Origin: Saccharina japonica
Lineage: Eukaryota > Sar > Phaeophyceae > Laminariales > Laminariaceae
Direction of reading: 5' to 3'
DNA: 64,000 bases
Assembly: GCA_008828725.1 (NCBI GenBank)
Contig: MEHQ01000871.1
Coordinates: 62,001-126,000, forward strand
Shown here: in pieces, positions 1 to 11,310 of the stretch
Position numbering within the stretch: position 1 is the stretch's first letter
Layout of the letters: each line of letters starts with the position of its first letter
Program-made: the position numbers and the translations under genes
The notes under the pieces: model-generated
Seen by the model: only the letters and a program-made list of their open reading frames with translations
Told to the model about the DNA's origin: nothing
Databases searched by the model: none

Positions 1-1020
1 GCGCCATTGAGGTCTTTCTTGCCAGCTGGCAGCGTCGGCGACTAGTGCTGACGGCAATTGGCATGCTGCAGCATAAGGTTACAGCCGTCCCTGCCTAAAG
101 CCTGACTGAGTTGGTTGGTTGGTGGAAAATGATGACGCACGTTCGTTGTTGGTGTGGCATAGCCTGTGCTGCTGCTGCTGCGCATGTACCGCCGTGCGCC
201 CATGTTGCTTGATGTCTAACCGTGCTCAGAATCACTACACGAGTCTACAACTGAGAAACACAGTGATACCGTACACAATGTCGGTCCACCTTGCCCATAC
301 ATATGCAACATATGTAGAGTAACATGTACAGTAGCAAATCATATTGCTCGTACAGCCAGTATATGTTACCTGGTATGATAGAACAATAGTGACATCAAGA
401 ACACAAGAGAGTAAGGGCATCTACATACGTAGCTCTTGGTATGTGAGTCCTACGCTCATGATATGAACCACGAAACAGGGCATGCATTCGAGTCTATGGT
501 AAAATAAATGAATGTGATGCTCAACTCTTCTTCCTGTTCATCACTTGACACTCGCTTGACATGAGACATTACTCATGCGACTTACTCGAGCAGCGGTAGC
601 AAACAAAAAAAAGAGGGCAAGGTAGACCAACTCCGGAGCGATGGTACAGTAGTATCATATACAAGTGTCTGCTGGTGGTGCTGTACGCAGAGCCCCGCCG
701 GTGGAATAAATGCTACCACGGGCCAAAAGGTACTTGCTGGCAAAACAGCAGTTATCGGGGCGATCCTACTGCAAGCAAAAAAAGAAACACCGAGGACATG
801 GCATGCTATTATATGATATGACAAAGATGAATGAATACGAACGACGATATGCAATGCTGCAATGAACCGTCGTGCATCGCTGGGTGAATCTAACAGAAAT
901 AATGATGTACCCGAGCTCGCAAGCTACGAGGGTCACGAAGAAGTTCATGCGCGCGTGTGTGTGATGAGCCTTTCACGTGGCAGACCGTGCAAGGCCAGGC
1001 ATACGAGGTGCAAGTAGGTT
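1..1020. other. No gene recognised
   Basis: I see no exon-like reading frame, RNA gene or repeat family in this stretch. Short open frames on both strands lack any recognisable domain and have the composition of noncoding sequence. Confidence 0.6.
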
Positions 1021-1290
1021 CTTATTTTTTCTTTTCGCTTTTTTCTTTTTTCTCTTTTTTTCTCTTACATGCACCTGGATTGCTAGCAGGGTAGGTCTTG
1101 CCTGTCGTATATGGCTGTTGCATTGTCTGCTCTGCTTACTGCACTGAGTGTAGTATCTCTGTGTCGTAGTTTTGTGACCACAGAACTGGTACCTTTTTAG
1201 GATGAAGAATCGGCACGGACACTGGGTGTGCTGGATGTCGACGGGTAGAAAGGAAGGTTTAATGTGAAGAACACACACACACACATACAC
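1021..1290 (+). mobile_element. Retroposon family E, long copy
   Basis: A pyrimidine-rich stretch (1021-1066) is followed by the conserved body (CACCTGGATTGCTAGCAGGG, then GTGACCACAGAACTGGTACC, then GGACACTGGGTGTGCTGGAT) and the 3' end GGTTTAATGTGAAGAA plus an (AC)n tail. At least ten copies in the window end at this same point but start at different points, which is the pattern left by target-primed reverse transcription of an RNA. No coding capacity is visible, so it is either a SINE or the 3' part of a longer LINE. Confidence 0.75.
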
Positions 1291-3120
1291 ACCATGCGTC
1301 ATGATGACCTGGCGGTCTGTATACGCAGAGAGGGACGAAAAAGAACGCGAGCCCGCGACAAGTTGCGTTGCCAGACAACCAACGCATCGAACTCAGAACA
1401 GAACGGGGCGCGGACCGTGCGACCGAGCAGGCAGCAGAGTAGAGGCAGAGTAGCAATAGGAGTACAACACAAAAGTAATCCAGCAGACAGGTAAAAAACT
1501 GAAAAACTGTACCGAGAATCGCACACAACGTACTCAGGTTCAGCAGCAGTGCAGTTGTACTTCAAGTACAATGATGATACGCGCCACGATACGGGTACCA
1601 ACGGTCGTGCCTATACGTATATACGATGGGGACGAATGGACAACAAGGTGAAAAAAATGAACCAAAACGAAAAAAAAAGAAAGGAAAACAAAAAGGAGAC
1701 ATGAAACACCGCAGAGTGAGATCTGCGGCGGCGACTTCGCAAGGCGGCGAGGAAAAAGGACCAAGCCACCTGCGTGCGCTGTGCATCGCTGCGCCTAACT
1801 CGGCGGCGAGCACTATAAAAAAATAAAACAAAAAACACAACACAAGCAAAAAAGAGATGTCATAGATGGAAGAAAAAATGTCACATTGGTGATGGTGTCT
1901 GCAATTTAAAAGGAATCCTCGCCAGGCTCTAATGAATCACACGTGGTGGGCGAAAAAAAAACAAAAAATAACAAAAAAAAACAAAAAAAGGGAACAGCAC
2001 AGGCTGCAATTGACTTGACGCGAGGTAAAAGGGTGGCCCTCTATTACAAGATAATCTCTGAATATTCCGGACGCTACCTACGTTTACGAGACCGTCCGTA
2101 CTGTTTTTTTTATCAATCAGAATCGCATTCGCCACCAAGAAGGTGGCCTTGTACATACGACAACTTCTTCCCTATTCAAGCAAGGCTTAATCTTCAAGGG
2201 GACTGACAAGCCTGGAGTGGCTACGTACGTCTGACAGTCAGACGTAACGGCCGGAATCGCAATAAACTCAACTCTCGAGCCTACGGGACCGCTATGTTAC
2301 ACACGATGCTGGGTGATAACTTGCCGACCCAAGGTTCCGCGGGCCAACAGCCAGCATGTATATATCTACTCGTAGTACTCTGTAGATGTAAACTACTGTA
2401 CGTACTTTCTGTGCACAAACAACGGGAGTCAAAACTACACTACTCGTCAAAAATTACATGACGATCTATCTAATATGTGATGATGCCGCACAAGGCCTGC
2501 CTCGCCTCGTGTCGACCAAAGTTTTCAAAGGAGAGCGTACGAGTATGACAGCAGAAACAGCAAAAAGCAGTACAACAGCCTCACACACCGAACACATCAT
2601 TTACGCTCGACGCCGCGAGCGCACGCACTCACTACTCACTACCCTTGCCCTCCCGTACCAAGAAGAAAGACAAAAAAACCAAGCACAGCAGACAGCAGAC
2701 GGGAAAAAGGACGACGGAGACGGGGAAACGACAAAAACGGGGTACAGCAACTACAGTACAGGTACAAACCATTCATGGGAGATGTAAACCTACAAATCAA
2801 ACGTAAAAAAGGAAAGGACCAACAGCAGGGGTAGCACGAGTGAGTGCAGTATTGCAGTGCATTTGTGACACTACGAAAAAAAGATAAAATAAAAAAAACA
2901 CATACGTACACACACATCATCATCATACACATCAACGAGCCCGGGCTGCCACCGACAAGATCTTTACACGCAACGATACATCGGCGCGCTCCACAGGCAA
3001 TAGATCACACCCCCCAAATTCTTCCTCCAACTCTCAGCGAATGCTCCCCCTGGCACCAAAGAATGATTGTCACAGGGTACCTCACGAATACACAACTCAA
3101 AATGCCCACGGAAACACGCA
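1291..3120. other. No gene recognised; A-rich plus strand
   Basis: The plus strand is A-rich in blocks (for example around 1640-1700, 1950-2000 and 2870-2900). No reading frame here resembles a known domain. The part next to 3120 is the distal flank of the CCT gene on the minus strand. Confidence 0.5.
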
Positions 3121-3126
3121 CGACGC

Positions 3127-3132
3127 TTTATT
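3127..3132 (-). terminator. Poly(A) signal AATAAA for the CCT gene
   Basis: On the minus strand this reads AATAAA, about 190 bases past the stop codon of the CCT gene. The position suits a 3' UTR end, but no cleavage site can be confirmed. Confidence 0.4.
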
Positions 3133-3319
3133 ACTATCCTCGCGCTTCTCTCGTTACCGTGCTTTCCATGTCACATGTATCATACGCCCCCCCCCCCGTC
3201 AAAAAACCCACCCACCCAACCCAACCCTCGCATGATAACGAACGACAAACGAGGCAACCACCCCTCGAGAAGGAGGAGCAATCACAGACTCGTCATTTCC
3301 CTAAACGAGGGAGTAAAGC

Positions 3320-5149
3320 TTACATGGGTGAAGATGGACAGTAGAACCTATCCACCCCATCCGGGACGGCGCCGTGGACAGGAGGTACAACAGCGCCGCT
3401 ACCGGGGCACTGGAGAAGTGCGTTGCGCCATGCTTCCGAGCTAGGCCCCAGCTTTACCATAGGGCGCTTTGCAGTTTCGCCATGCCTAGCTACTCCGCCG
3501 CGCCCTCCCCCCCCGCCCCCCCCCCCAACCCTCATCCCCATCCCATTCCCAAGCCCGATCCCAGCCGCCCGCATGCCACCTGCCATGTGCTTCATGTCCA
3601 TCTCCACGAAGTTATCGGTCGCCACAGCAGCCGTAACGGGGATGAAGTCGGGCACCGTCTTGACGAATTTTCCCTTCTCCCTCGGGCGCACCCTGGCCGC
3701 CTTCGGCCTCGACCGAGACGGAGACGCGTCGCGCGTGGAGTTCGCGAACTTTCTGCGGGAGCGTTTGTACATGTACCGCTCGATTTTCGCGGTCCTCCTT
3801 GCCTGCCTCGCCAGGTCCACGGGCCCACCCCCCTGGCTCGCCGGCCCGCACGAGAGCGGCGCGTCCCCACGCTTGCCGCCGCCCAGCTTCCTGCCCTGGC
3901 GGACACCGCCGCCGATGCCACCGCGGAGGAGGTCATCCTCGAGCGTCCTCCTCGGCCTGCCCGGCCGATTGCACGGCCGCCCCCTCGTCGGCTGAGCCGG
4001 ATCTAAGGTCGGCGTCACAAGTGCCGATTTGGGCTTGTCGACGTTGGGGCGGTGGTTGCTGTCGATAAGTTCCACCGCTGACGTCGCTGCGGGAGACGAA
4101 GACGGAGAGGGCCAACGGACTGGAATGTCGGGTATCATGGCGGCCAGCTTGTCGAAACTTGGGCGGCGAGTGTGCTGGAGAGGGCGCGAGGGGGCGTCCA
4201 GGAACATGGAGTCGTCGTCGTCCCCGCTGTTGCTGCTGTTGCATCCGCCTCTGCTGCCGCCGACGAGGCGGCTGCCGCTGCTCCCGCTGCTGTCCAAGAC
4301 CTGCTCCCACTTCACGTGCTCGTTACTGCTGCTGTTGCTCTGCTGCACTACTCGAAGCGGCTCCCCAAAGCTGTTGTTGTGGAATTCGCTCGAGTTACGT
4401 GCGCCCCCCCCACCGACCCTAACACCGCCCCTCCCACCCCTACCCCCACCACCACCGCCGCCCAAACCACCACCCCTCGCCAGGCCAACACCACCGAGCC
4501 CGCCGCCACCATTGACAGTGGCAGGCGGCGCCATGTGCCTGCCGCCCCAATCACTCACCGATCCCTGAATAAGATCCATAGACAGCCCTGGTTGAACCGG
4601 CGGCGGGAATGATTGGTCGCGATGAAGACTCGGGCTGCCACCTTGGGGAAAGCCATTGGGCGGCGGAAAAGACTGTTCCCGGATGAGTTTTTCGTCGCTT
4701 GTGGGCGGTGGCAGCGGCATGGCGTTGTACATGTCGTTCATTTCAGCGTCCAGCGCAGCAGCAGCAGCTTCAGCTGCCGGCTGCGGCTGCCGCTGGTGCC
4801 GCTGCTGTTGCTGTTGCTGCTGCCTCGGACGCCGTGCTCGCGAGATGGGCACGTGAGACAGGCCATCCTCGAAGTCGCCCGACAAGACCAGGCTGGAGAC
4901 GCTCCTCAAGCGTGGAGAGTGGAGCACCTCGGGCATCAACAGGGAGTCTTCTCCAGCAGCAGGAGCATCCCACGAGTTGCTCGGAAGAGCGCTGAAACGG
5001 TGCTGCATCGTACTAGACTGCTGCTGTTGATGATGGTGGTGCTGCTGTCGCTGGTCCCTCGGAGCGGAGCGGTTGCCGTTGCCAGCGTTGTTGAATGGGA
5101 AGCCGTGCATGCCGCCGCGAATGACGGAGCAGGGACCCTCGAGGCTCAT
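3320..5149 (-). CDS. CCT-domain protein, putative transcriptional regulator
   Basis: An uninterrupted 609-residue frame. Residues about 450-495 carry a CCT-type motif: a basic stretch with IERYMYKRSRRKF, then an Arg/Lys-rich spacer with AARVRPREKGKFVKT. CCT domains (CONSTANS, CO-like, TOC1) act in nuclear localisation and in protein or DNA contacts in plant and algal regulators; the role here is inferred from the domain only. The rest is low complexity: Q/H-rich near residues 35-45 and 108-125, two RXQSFPPP repeats near 160-190, a Gly-rich block near 215-250, a four-Asp acidic patch near 310, and a second Gly-rich block near 525-545. No B-box or response-regulator domain is visible. The ATG directly follows an in-frame TAG, so this is the longest start in frame. 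The preceding bases CACAAGTAG also resemble a splice acceptor, so an upstream exon is possible. Confidence 0.8.
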   Translation of the reverse strand: MSLEGPCSVIRGGMHGFPFNNAGNGNRSAPRDQRQQHHHHQQQQSSTMQHRFSALPSNSWDAPAAGEDSLLMPEVLHSPRLRSVSSLVLSGDFEDGLSHVPISRARRPRQQQQQQQRHQRQPQPAAEAAAAALDAEMNDMYNAMPLPPPTSDEKLIREQSFPPPNGFPQGGSPSLHRDQSFPPPVQPGLSMDLIQGSVSDWGGRHMAPPATVNGGGGLGGVGLARGGGLGGGGGGGRGGRGGVRVGGGGARNSSEFHNNSFGEPLRVVQQSNSSSNEHVKWEQVLDSSGSSGSRLVGGSRGGCNSSNSGDDDDSMFLDAPSRPLQHTRRPSFDKLAAMIPDIPVRWPSPSSSPAATSAVELIDSNHRPNVDKPKSALVTPTLDPAQPTRGRPCNRPGRPRRTLEDDLLRGGIGGGVRQGRKLGGGKRGDAPLSCGPASQGGGPVDLARQARRTAKIERYMYKRSRRKFANSTRDASPSRSRPKAARVRPREKGKFVKTVPDFIPVTAAVATDNFVEMDMKHMAGGMRAAGIGLGNGMGMRVGGGGGGGGRGGVARHGETAKRPMVKLGPSSEAWRNALLQCPGSGAVVPPVHGAVPDGVDRFYCPSSPM

Positions 5150-5585
5150 CTACTTGTGCAGAGAGCGGCGCGCGCTTCAGTCCCACTCCCGTCGTCGGCC
5201 CCGCCGCCGCCGCCGGCAGCGCCTCGCTCTGACTTCAAACACCGAAGCAGCAGTGGCGGCCGAGATGGAGAACTTGAAATTATAGGAATCCCGTCCCGAG
5301 AGGAAATCTCGATTGGACGAGCCGCAGGCTGACCCGTACGGGCTGCAACTGGACAGCGAGTCCCTGCCGGGCCTGCCGGAGACGACCCCTACACCTCCGT
5401 GGAGAGCTCGTTGCCTCTCGCCAGCAGAGAAGAGCGCAGGAGAGGTTCGCGGTATGCTGTCGGGAAACTTTTGATAGGTGTGGTGTGGGCCGGATTTTGC
5501 CGCCACATCAAGGGCGAGGGCCCAGGCCGAGAGGGCTGCTCTCCGCCTACCAGGAACATTCCGTGCGCAATAGAAAATAAAATGA
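5150..5585 (-). other. Probable 5' leader of the CCT gene, with an upstream ORF
   Basis: Between the TATA box and the CCT start the minus strand has an upstream ATG near 5566 that opens about 55 codons and stops near 5397, which could lower downstream translation. A second open stretch (about 5177-5350, another frame) is Ser/Ala-rich and then Arg-rich. With a short unrecognised intron it could encode extra N-terminal residues. Transcript data would decide between leader and coding exon. Confidence 0.4.
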
Positions 5586-5610
5586 AACACCCCGAACAAA
5601 TGGTTGGAAC

Positions 5611-5617
5611 TTATATA
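5611..5617 (-). promoter_or_regulatory. TATA box for the CCT gene
   Basis: The minus strand reads GGGGTATATAAGTTCC, a near-consensus TATA box. Transcription would start about 30 bases further, near 5585, in line with the leader and the 609-codon frame. No other core element is clear. Confidence 0.55.
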
Positions 5618-5639
5618 CCCCGACTACTCGTTTTTTGTA

Positions 5640-6815
5640 TGTTGTTTGAATTTTTTTTTATCCCTTTCGAACAAGCGGCGGAAGATTTGTTTTTTTGCTT
5701 TCAGAATAGTTTAAAGAGCTGTTTTTTTTATCTCGGACTAATTTCGAGGCCCCGTCGCGGAGTGCAGTCTAAAACCAGCATAACTGGGTTGGGAGGGTTG
5801 GCAAACCTTCGGAGATCTAGGAAAATACTGGAAAAGAACGGGCTGCCGCCTGGTCTTTTCTGAGACTCTGCCATGGCTGGCTGACTGCTTGTGTGCTGCT
5901 GACCGATGCTTTGACATGTATGATGATTGTCAGAGGTTAGTATCATCATATCGTATCATATACAGGACTGCTGTCTGTTGTCTGTGTTATATATACCAGG
6001 TATAATGCGATGAGTGCGAGCGTCGTTCGCAGACGCGTCGGAAGTTATGAGAACATGACAAAATGACAACGACAAAATATATATCCTATCTACTCCCTGT
6101 CCGGGCTGTCTCACAGCACATACAGCAGAAGAAGTAATATAATGACTTGCTGCAGTGTGATGCACTTATACTGCTGTAAGTATAGATACAATACATACTC
6201 GTATATATTTGCAATTCCTCATGTATTCATACTCGTAGTACTATTCATACTGATATGCTGTTGTTGTTGTTTGGGCTGTGGAGGATGAATTATTAAAAAA
6301 ACTGATTTAGCCTTTCTCCCTTCCTCCCGCCCAGAGGGGCGATGATTCATAGCCATCATCGCTATCAGCCATTGATCAACAGCAGAGTAGAACAGAAAGT
6401 TGACCCTTTTTCACTTTTCATGCATCATCGTAACATACCAGTATGACATCACCATCATACCGTACGATATATACATACATATGTATATGAGCACATACAT
6501 ACACATATAATAATATATTGTATACCAAGTGTAATATAAAGAACAGAGTATACCAGTCAGTCTATATACTACTGCTGTCAGAGTCGGTATCGTCGTACTT
6601 TCATATCATCATACGTATACACCCTTCTAAAAGAATATTATAATACGAGTAATACGTGTATACGACGATCATACACTTATTACGTACTACTGTATTTAAG
6701 TGAAAATTAACGGTAAACACACATGAATCTTAAAAGTAGTACATACTATTTAATAATAAGTAAGTATAAGTAAGTGTAATAATATGTCTTATCTCCGAAA
6801 ACGTGGGGAGTGCAC
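5640..6815. other. No gene recognised; AT-rich intergenic
   Basis: AT-rich sequence with many short TA-rich palindromes (for example 6470-6540). No exon, RNA gene or family copy is evident. Confidence 0.55.
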
Positions 6816-6821
6816 TTTTTA

Positions 6822-7047
6822 TTAACCCCTTAAGAAACGGTCCCCCGTTTTTGGGGACAAACTACTTGGAATTGGTGTGGGATGAGTTTTGCAGTTCTGA
6901 AAGGGTTAATAGTAATGGTTCAGAATTTGAGACTGATGTGTTGGGGCGGAAATAAGAATGCGAACTCTTTGTACTACTGAAAATAGTGTGGAACACACCC
7001 ACATGCGTAAGAATTCCAGCCCATGGCCAAAAATGAGAGGTTCTTAA
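6822..7047 (+). mobile_element. Family D, extended version
   Basis: Begins with TTAACCCCTTAAGAAACGG and the D core, which normally ends near CAGTTCTGAATGGGTTAA. It then continues about 140 bases with AAGAATGCGAACTCTTTGTA and ends near GAGAGGTTCTTAAC. The copy at 32274-32490 has the same extended layout in the opposite orientation. The longer form may be the parent of the roughly 90-base D elements. Confidence 0.6.
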
Positions 7048-8085
7048 CATATGTCGCGCACTGTATACGTACTATATTAAATAATTCCAAATTGTTTGTC
7101 CCCAAAAATGTATGCACAGCAGTAGTAGTACGAGTATAATATTATAGTAGTAAAGGCTCCAACAGACAAAAAAAATGATTAACCTCATCAATGTCGTACG
7201 TACAGTTTTGTAGTATAGGTAAATAGATAGATGTTGTGTGCTGTATATACTCGTCGTATAAATCGCTGCGTGTTTGTAGCGCTGTATACAGCAGAGCAGT
7301 TGTGCGTGCATGTAGTATGCGATTGATGTTGCGAGGATGCTGGTATGTTCGACTCGGAACGAACGCGTCAAAGAGTAGTAGTTAGGGTAACTCACGTATT
7401 TTCAGCATTATTACGATATACCATGGTGCAGTATATGATAGATAGAGCGAGACGAGAGAGGAGATCGCCAGTCTCGAAGGAAGGCAACTAACTGCTGCTG
7501 TTGTTGTTGTTGTTGTTGTTGTTTTTGTACGCTCTGTGTGCTGTATGCTGGCAGGAGAGGAGCAGGAGAAGAAAAAGCACATGCAATATGGTAACAACAA
7601 TCAATACTGCCAGGACAACAATAATAATATGAATAAACACGAATCATTGTGTTGGGGTAGTAAGTAGGTGTGGTACAACCCCGGGAAAATAACGACATGC
7701 CTGTCTGTCTGGGTATACATATATATGACCTTGCTTTGCATAGTCAGCGTGCATGCGTTATTGTCCATGACATCTTCCTTCTGGTGTCGCTTCATCGCGG
7801 GCGAGCGGCTAATTCATGGTACAACTTTACGGCAGATTCATGTTCTGTGCCAAGTATTCAACACACCACCGCCACGAGATTTGAGTACGATATTATGTAC
7901 TGGTACGTACGTAAATCATCTCCATCGTCATCATCATCATCATCGTGCCATCACAGACGATGTTACCTATCAATAGTATACCAGATACTCCTGGATACTG
8001 TTAATAGTACGTGGCGAGAGGGGAGTGCCCCGGAGATTAGTGCAGCACGTTAACTAGATGTATCGAACCCCAAAGTATATAATTT
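7048..8085. other. No gene recognised; includes a (GTT)n tract
   Basis: The only clear structure is a GTT microsatellite at about 7495-7526. Nothing else can be named. Confidence 0.5.
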
Positions 8086-8087
8086 GT

Positions 8088-8182
8088 TGCTTATATAGCG
8101 TACCAGTAGTCCACTGGCGGCCTACTTAGTCACGTGATGAATTAGGCCAGTGGACTACTGGTATGCTATACACTAAGCAATA
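8088..8182. repeat. Hairpin-forming inverted repeat
   Basis: Arms TACCAGTAGTCCACTGGC and GCCAGTGGACTACTGGTA pair perfectly around a loop of about 28 bases. The pairing extends outward less perfectly through TTGCTTATATAGC and GCTATACACTAAGCAA. It resembles a tiny foldback element; no second copy was noticed. Confidence 0.7.
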
Positions 8183-8307
8183 TAAGCACTTATATATCGC
8201 CCCCTACTGAGCGCAAGCAAGGCAAGGGGCGAGAGTTGGAGTGCGACCGAAGAGGCAAAAGCGGAGATGTATGCGCCAAGAGGGAGAGGATCGGGCAGGG
8301 GCGGGGG

Positions 8308-8399
8308 CGGGGGGGGGGGGGGGGGGTACTCGTTAGTTTTGCTTGCCTTACTCATGTGACCACTGTGTGACCACGCACCCCTTTCGAGACGGAGGGAGG
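8308..8399 (+). mobile_element. Family F copy with G run
   Basis: A run of 19 G leads into TACTCGTTAGTTTTGCTTGC and ends at CCCTTTCGAGACGGAG. This is the same unit that forms the 89-base array at 38756-39383. Confidence 0.65.
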
Positions 8400-9762
8400 G
8401 GCAGGAGAGGGAATCCGCGAAAACAGCTGTTATTAACATTGAATACGTAGCACTCTACGTGATGCCGAGAACGGTCGCAGTATGCGAAAAACCTCCTGAA
8501 GATGGCCGCCAGCCAGCTTAAACACGCTCTGGGACGTATAGTGATGCTCGAGATGAGGGGGGGGGGGGGGGGTGCAGAGGCGATAGGAAGGTGGTCAGGG
8601 GTGGTCCATGGGTAGCTGTGTGCAGAGCTTCTTCGAAATGAACGGCAGGAAACGCGAAGGGCGTGTTCCTGAAGCCCACTATTTTGTCTTCTGCAAACAT
8701 CGGTCGATGTGGAAGGGAAGAGGATCCGAAGTCCGCAGTACACATTAGGGACGAGGAAGGTACAGTAGATTGCTGCGGAAAGATGGTCTCGTCCGAGAGC
8801 GCTGGGTAAGATGGTTTCATAAACTGCTAAACACCAAGTCGTCGCCCCGAGACCCGACTATCGTGGGGCGCACTCAATCAAGGTGCCCCCCCCCCCCCCC
8901 CCCTGCAGGCCGCTTGGTGGCGCCCCGTCGAGGTACGAGGTAGATACGGCTATCTGTGCGATCGAACCGCAAGGCGGTTGGGTCTGATGATCTCTCGACT
9001 ATACTCCTGGAGATCCTGACCGATGAACGAGAGCCGGACACCCTGGGAATGTTCAGCGTCGCTGTGTGGAAGGGCGGGGGCATGCCGCAACAACAAAAAC
9101 ATGTCAAGACCAACAAGGCGCTGCACAAGAAGAAAGGTATGATGATAATGAGTATCGGAGCGTCTCACTCGTGGCACGGTGGCAGAGTAATCCTTAAAAG
9201 TCATGGCGGGTCGGCTTAGCGACTACTACTGCGAACGGGAAGTCATTCTGCAGGAATGGCAGTGCGGCTTTAGACGGCGGCGCGCTCGATGGTCGACATC
9301 ATGTTCGTGGTAAGAGGCCCGCAACAGCTGTCCAGGAAGCAGGAGACCCCCCCCCTGTACACGTGCTTCGTCGACCCCACCTATCAATATCTGATTCCGT
9401 CGAGCCAACCTGAGGACCGTTCCAGCCTCCGCTTTGGCGTGCCATCGAGAATGCTCGCGCGGTCATCCACCAATTCCACAGCGCCATGTGAGAATGTGTG
9501 TTACTGGGTGGTGGCGATTGCATGGATACATTCGACTTGGAGAAGGGTATTCGGTAAGGGGGGTGGGTGCCCGTGCCACTTTATTTTTTTGCGTTGCCCG
9601 CCACGAAGTGAAACGGTTCCTTGCTGACGTATAGTCATCATCGACAACCCATGGCGCAACCCCAACGAAAAAATACGAAGGAATAATGGAAGCGGCGGCA
9701 ATAAGACACGGGCCGGCAAAGTCGACGGGCAGTGAGACGCGCGCTATTTTGCCTTACAGGGG

Positions 9763-9882
9763 TATTACGGGGGACCATAGTAAATAGGACCTATGGTACA
9801 CACAAAAACCTATATATTTACGTGTTTTTGCTAACAATATTTGGTCCTATTTACTAGTGTTTACTATTGTCCCCCGTAATAG
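9763..9882. mobile_element. MITE family A, complete, inside the LINE
   Basis: Terminal inverted repeat TTACGGGGGACCATAGTAAA and its complement, flanked on both sides by TA, with an AT-rich centre (AAAACCTATATATTT). Family A has about 20 copies in the window. TA flanks and the absence of coding sequence fit a nonautonomous Tc1/mariner-type element; the transposase class is inference. Confidence 0.8.
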
Positions 9883-9892
9883 CATATAATTT

Positions 9893-9990
9893 GTCTGAGG
9901 GTGGTCACTTGAGGAGCTCTATACTAATAGTAAGTAACTAGTAAGCCGCCCCCGAACTGATTGTGAAAACAACTAAAAATTCGATCCGAT
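9893..9990 (+). repeat. Family T fragment
   Basis: GAGGAGCTCTATACTAATAG followed by a decayed body matches the start of the T copies at 51705 and 60175. Confidence 0.4.
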
Positions 9991-10082
9991 GAACTATCCC
10001 GAAGACTACACGAGGTGTATCACAACTACTGCAGTAAAACACACTATTAATACTATTAAATAATGGTATATGCCAACGATGT

Positions 10083-10184
10083 TGGGACCATAGTAACCAG
10101 GACCCATCAGGTACACTAAAACCTATATATTCCAGTATTTTACTAATCATATTTGGTCCTGATTACTATGTTCCCCCCGTAATG
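10083..10184. mobile_element. MITE family A, diverged, inside the LINE
   Basis: Starts GGGACCATAGTAACCAGGAC and ends TTCCCCCCGTAATGATA, with the A-family centre AAAACCTATATATT. The left end is eroded. Confidence 0.65.
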
Positions 10185-10631
10185 ATAGCCAGTCGGAAAC
10201 ATTTAGGCCATAATAAGGTGACACATCGTATCGTAGCTCGCTATAGGAGGAGGGGGAGATTCGGACGTTTGTGGGGGATGCTGTACGTACATCGGCGACG
10301 GCAAGGGTATCGTCGCATCGCGGTCACCAGGAGGAAGACAGCAGAGGATGCTTACCGCGGTGATTGTTATACTGCGTGTGTGTTACGTTCGGGCTTACTT
10401 GCGGTCTCGGAGGCCGAGACGGAGATCATGTGCCTGCAAAACGAAGGGCACGTGCGGAGAATTATATCGTTTACTTCCACAGGCAGTCGGCCCGGTGTAC
10501 GATTGAGTTTTTTTTGTGTATACAGTTTGGGCGGGGGGCGGCTATCAGCGCAGACATCAATCTCAGTGGCAAGGTAGCGCCGCGTCTGCTGAGAGCCTGG
10601 TCATGCTTTCGCCGGGGTATCATGAAAAAAG

Positions 10632-10889
10632 TAGGGCTGGGCACTGACACAGTATGCACTGGCAGTAGTAATCTACTGATTGACCCGGCCAGTATATTCG
10701 CCAGTAGTTTTTACACTACGTACGCCCGAGAAACACACCATATTATAGTATGGAAACCCACTAAATGCGTTTTGGGAGGAGAGAGTAGAGCGAGGAGAAA
10801 CAGTGTACTGCTGCAATCCAGTATATTGATTGATTTTGACGACAGTATAAATAGCTACTACTGACTGAGTCGGCCAGTGCCTAGCCCTA
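10632..10889. mobile_element. Inverted-repeat insertion inside the LINE
   Basis: Ends AGGGCTGGGCACTG and CAGTGCCTAGCCCT are inverted copies with one mismatch. It splits the LINE between the fragments coding for SCFRR and LRMLK. About 258 bases, no coding potential; no second copy seen. Confidence 0.5.
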
Positions 10890-11264
10890 GAACAAAGCTT
10901 ATGACCGCTCGGGCGTGCGTGCGCTTGTGGCTGAAGTTGCGGATGCTGAAAACCGAGGTAGTCGTCGAGACTATCTGCTGGACGGGTGCATCACCTGGGG
11001 GCCCGAGCAAGGATCACTCGATAAGCTACGGCAGATGCACCATCGCCTGGTCATCCGATGCCTCGACTAAGGCTGGCACGAATTAGCACAGAAAATCGGT
11101 ACGGTACATGGTTCGGGTTCCGACGGGTCGAGGTCGGAGCGGAGGGTTTTTATGTGGAAACGGTATGGCAGAGAGAGGAATAGGAGCACAGCACTGGTAT
11201 AACACGTGAAGATTGCAATCGCGACACACTGGCCATTGATACCAATGTGCGGCGGGGAGGGGGG

Positions 11265-11310
11265 TGTACCATGTCGTGCATGACTGTAGAGGGGGGGGGG
11301 GGGGGGGTGT
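11265..11310 (+). repeat. Family G fragment with G run
   Basis: ATGTCGTGCATGACTGTAGA beside a long G run matches the first part of the G repeat. Confidence 0.4.

Larger units (their letters stand above)
8610..11100 (+). pseudogene. Degraded LINE reverse transcriptase
   Basis: Successive fragments of one non-LTR retrotransposon ORF appear in order but in shifting frames: RERWVRWFHKLLNTKS (about 8790-8850), APSRYEVDTAICAI (8920-8960), RKAVGSDDLSTILLEIL then ALHKKKG (8965-9140), SMVDIMFVV and LYTCFVDP (9285-9380), FGVPSRML (9430-9460), an eroded active-site region beginning MLYVH (10278) followed by GIVASRSPGG, VSEAETEIMCL (10410-10440), LLRAWSCFRR (10585-10615), LRMLKTEVVVET (10938-10975) and LRQMHHRLVIRC (11028-11065). 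FVDP would normally continue to an FxDLxKAYDS-like motif and MLYVH to YADD; both are destroyed. Frameshifts, stops, a poly-G run and three insertions (9763, 10083, 10632) show a long-dead copy. Family identity is from recognised RT motifs, not a search. Confidence 0.75.

Noticed and set aside
3374-4612. Several long plus-strand open frames opposite the CCT gene
   Set aside because: They are shadows of the GC-rich minus-strand coding frame.
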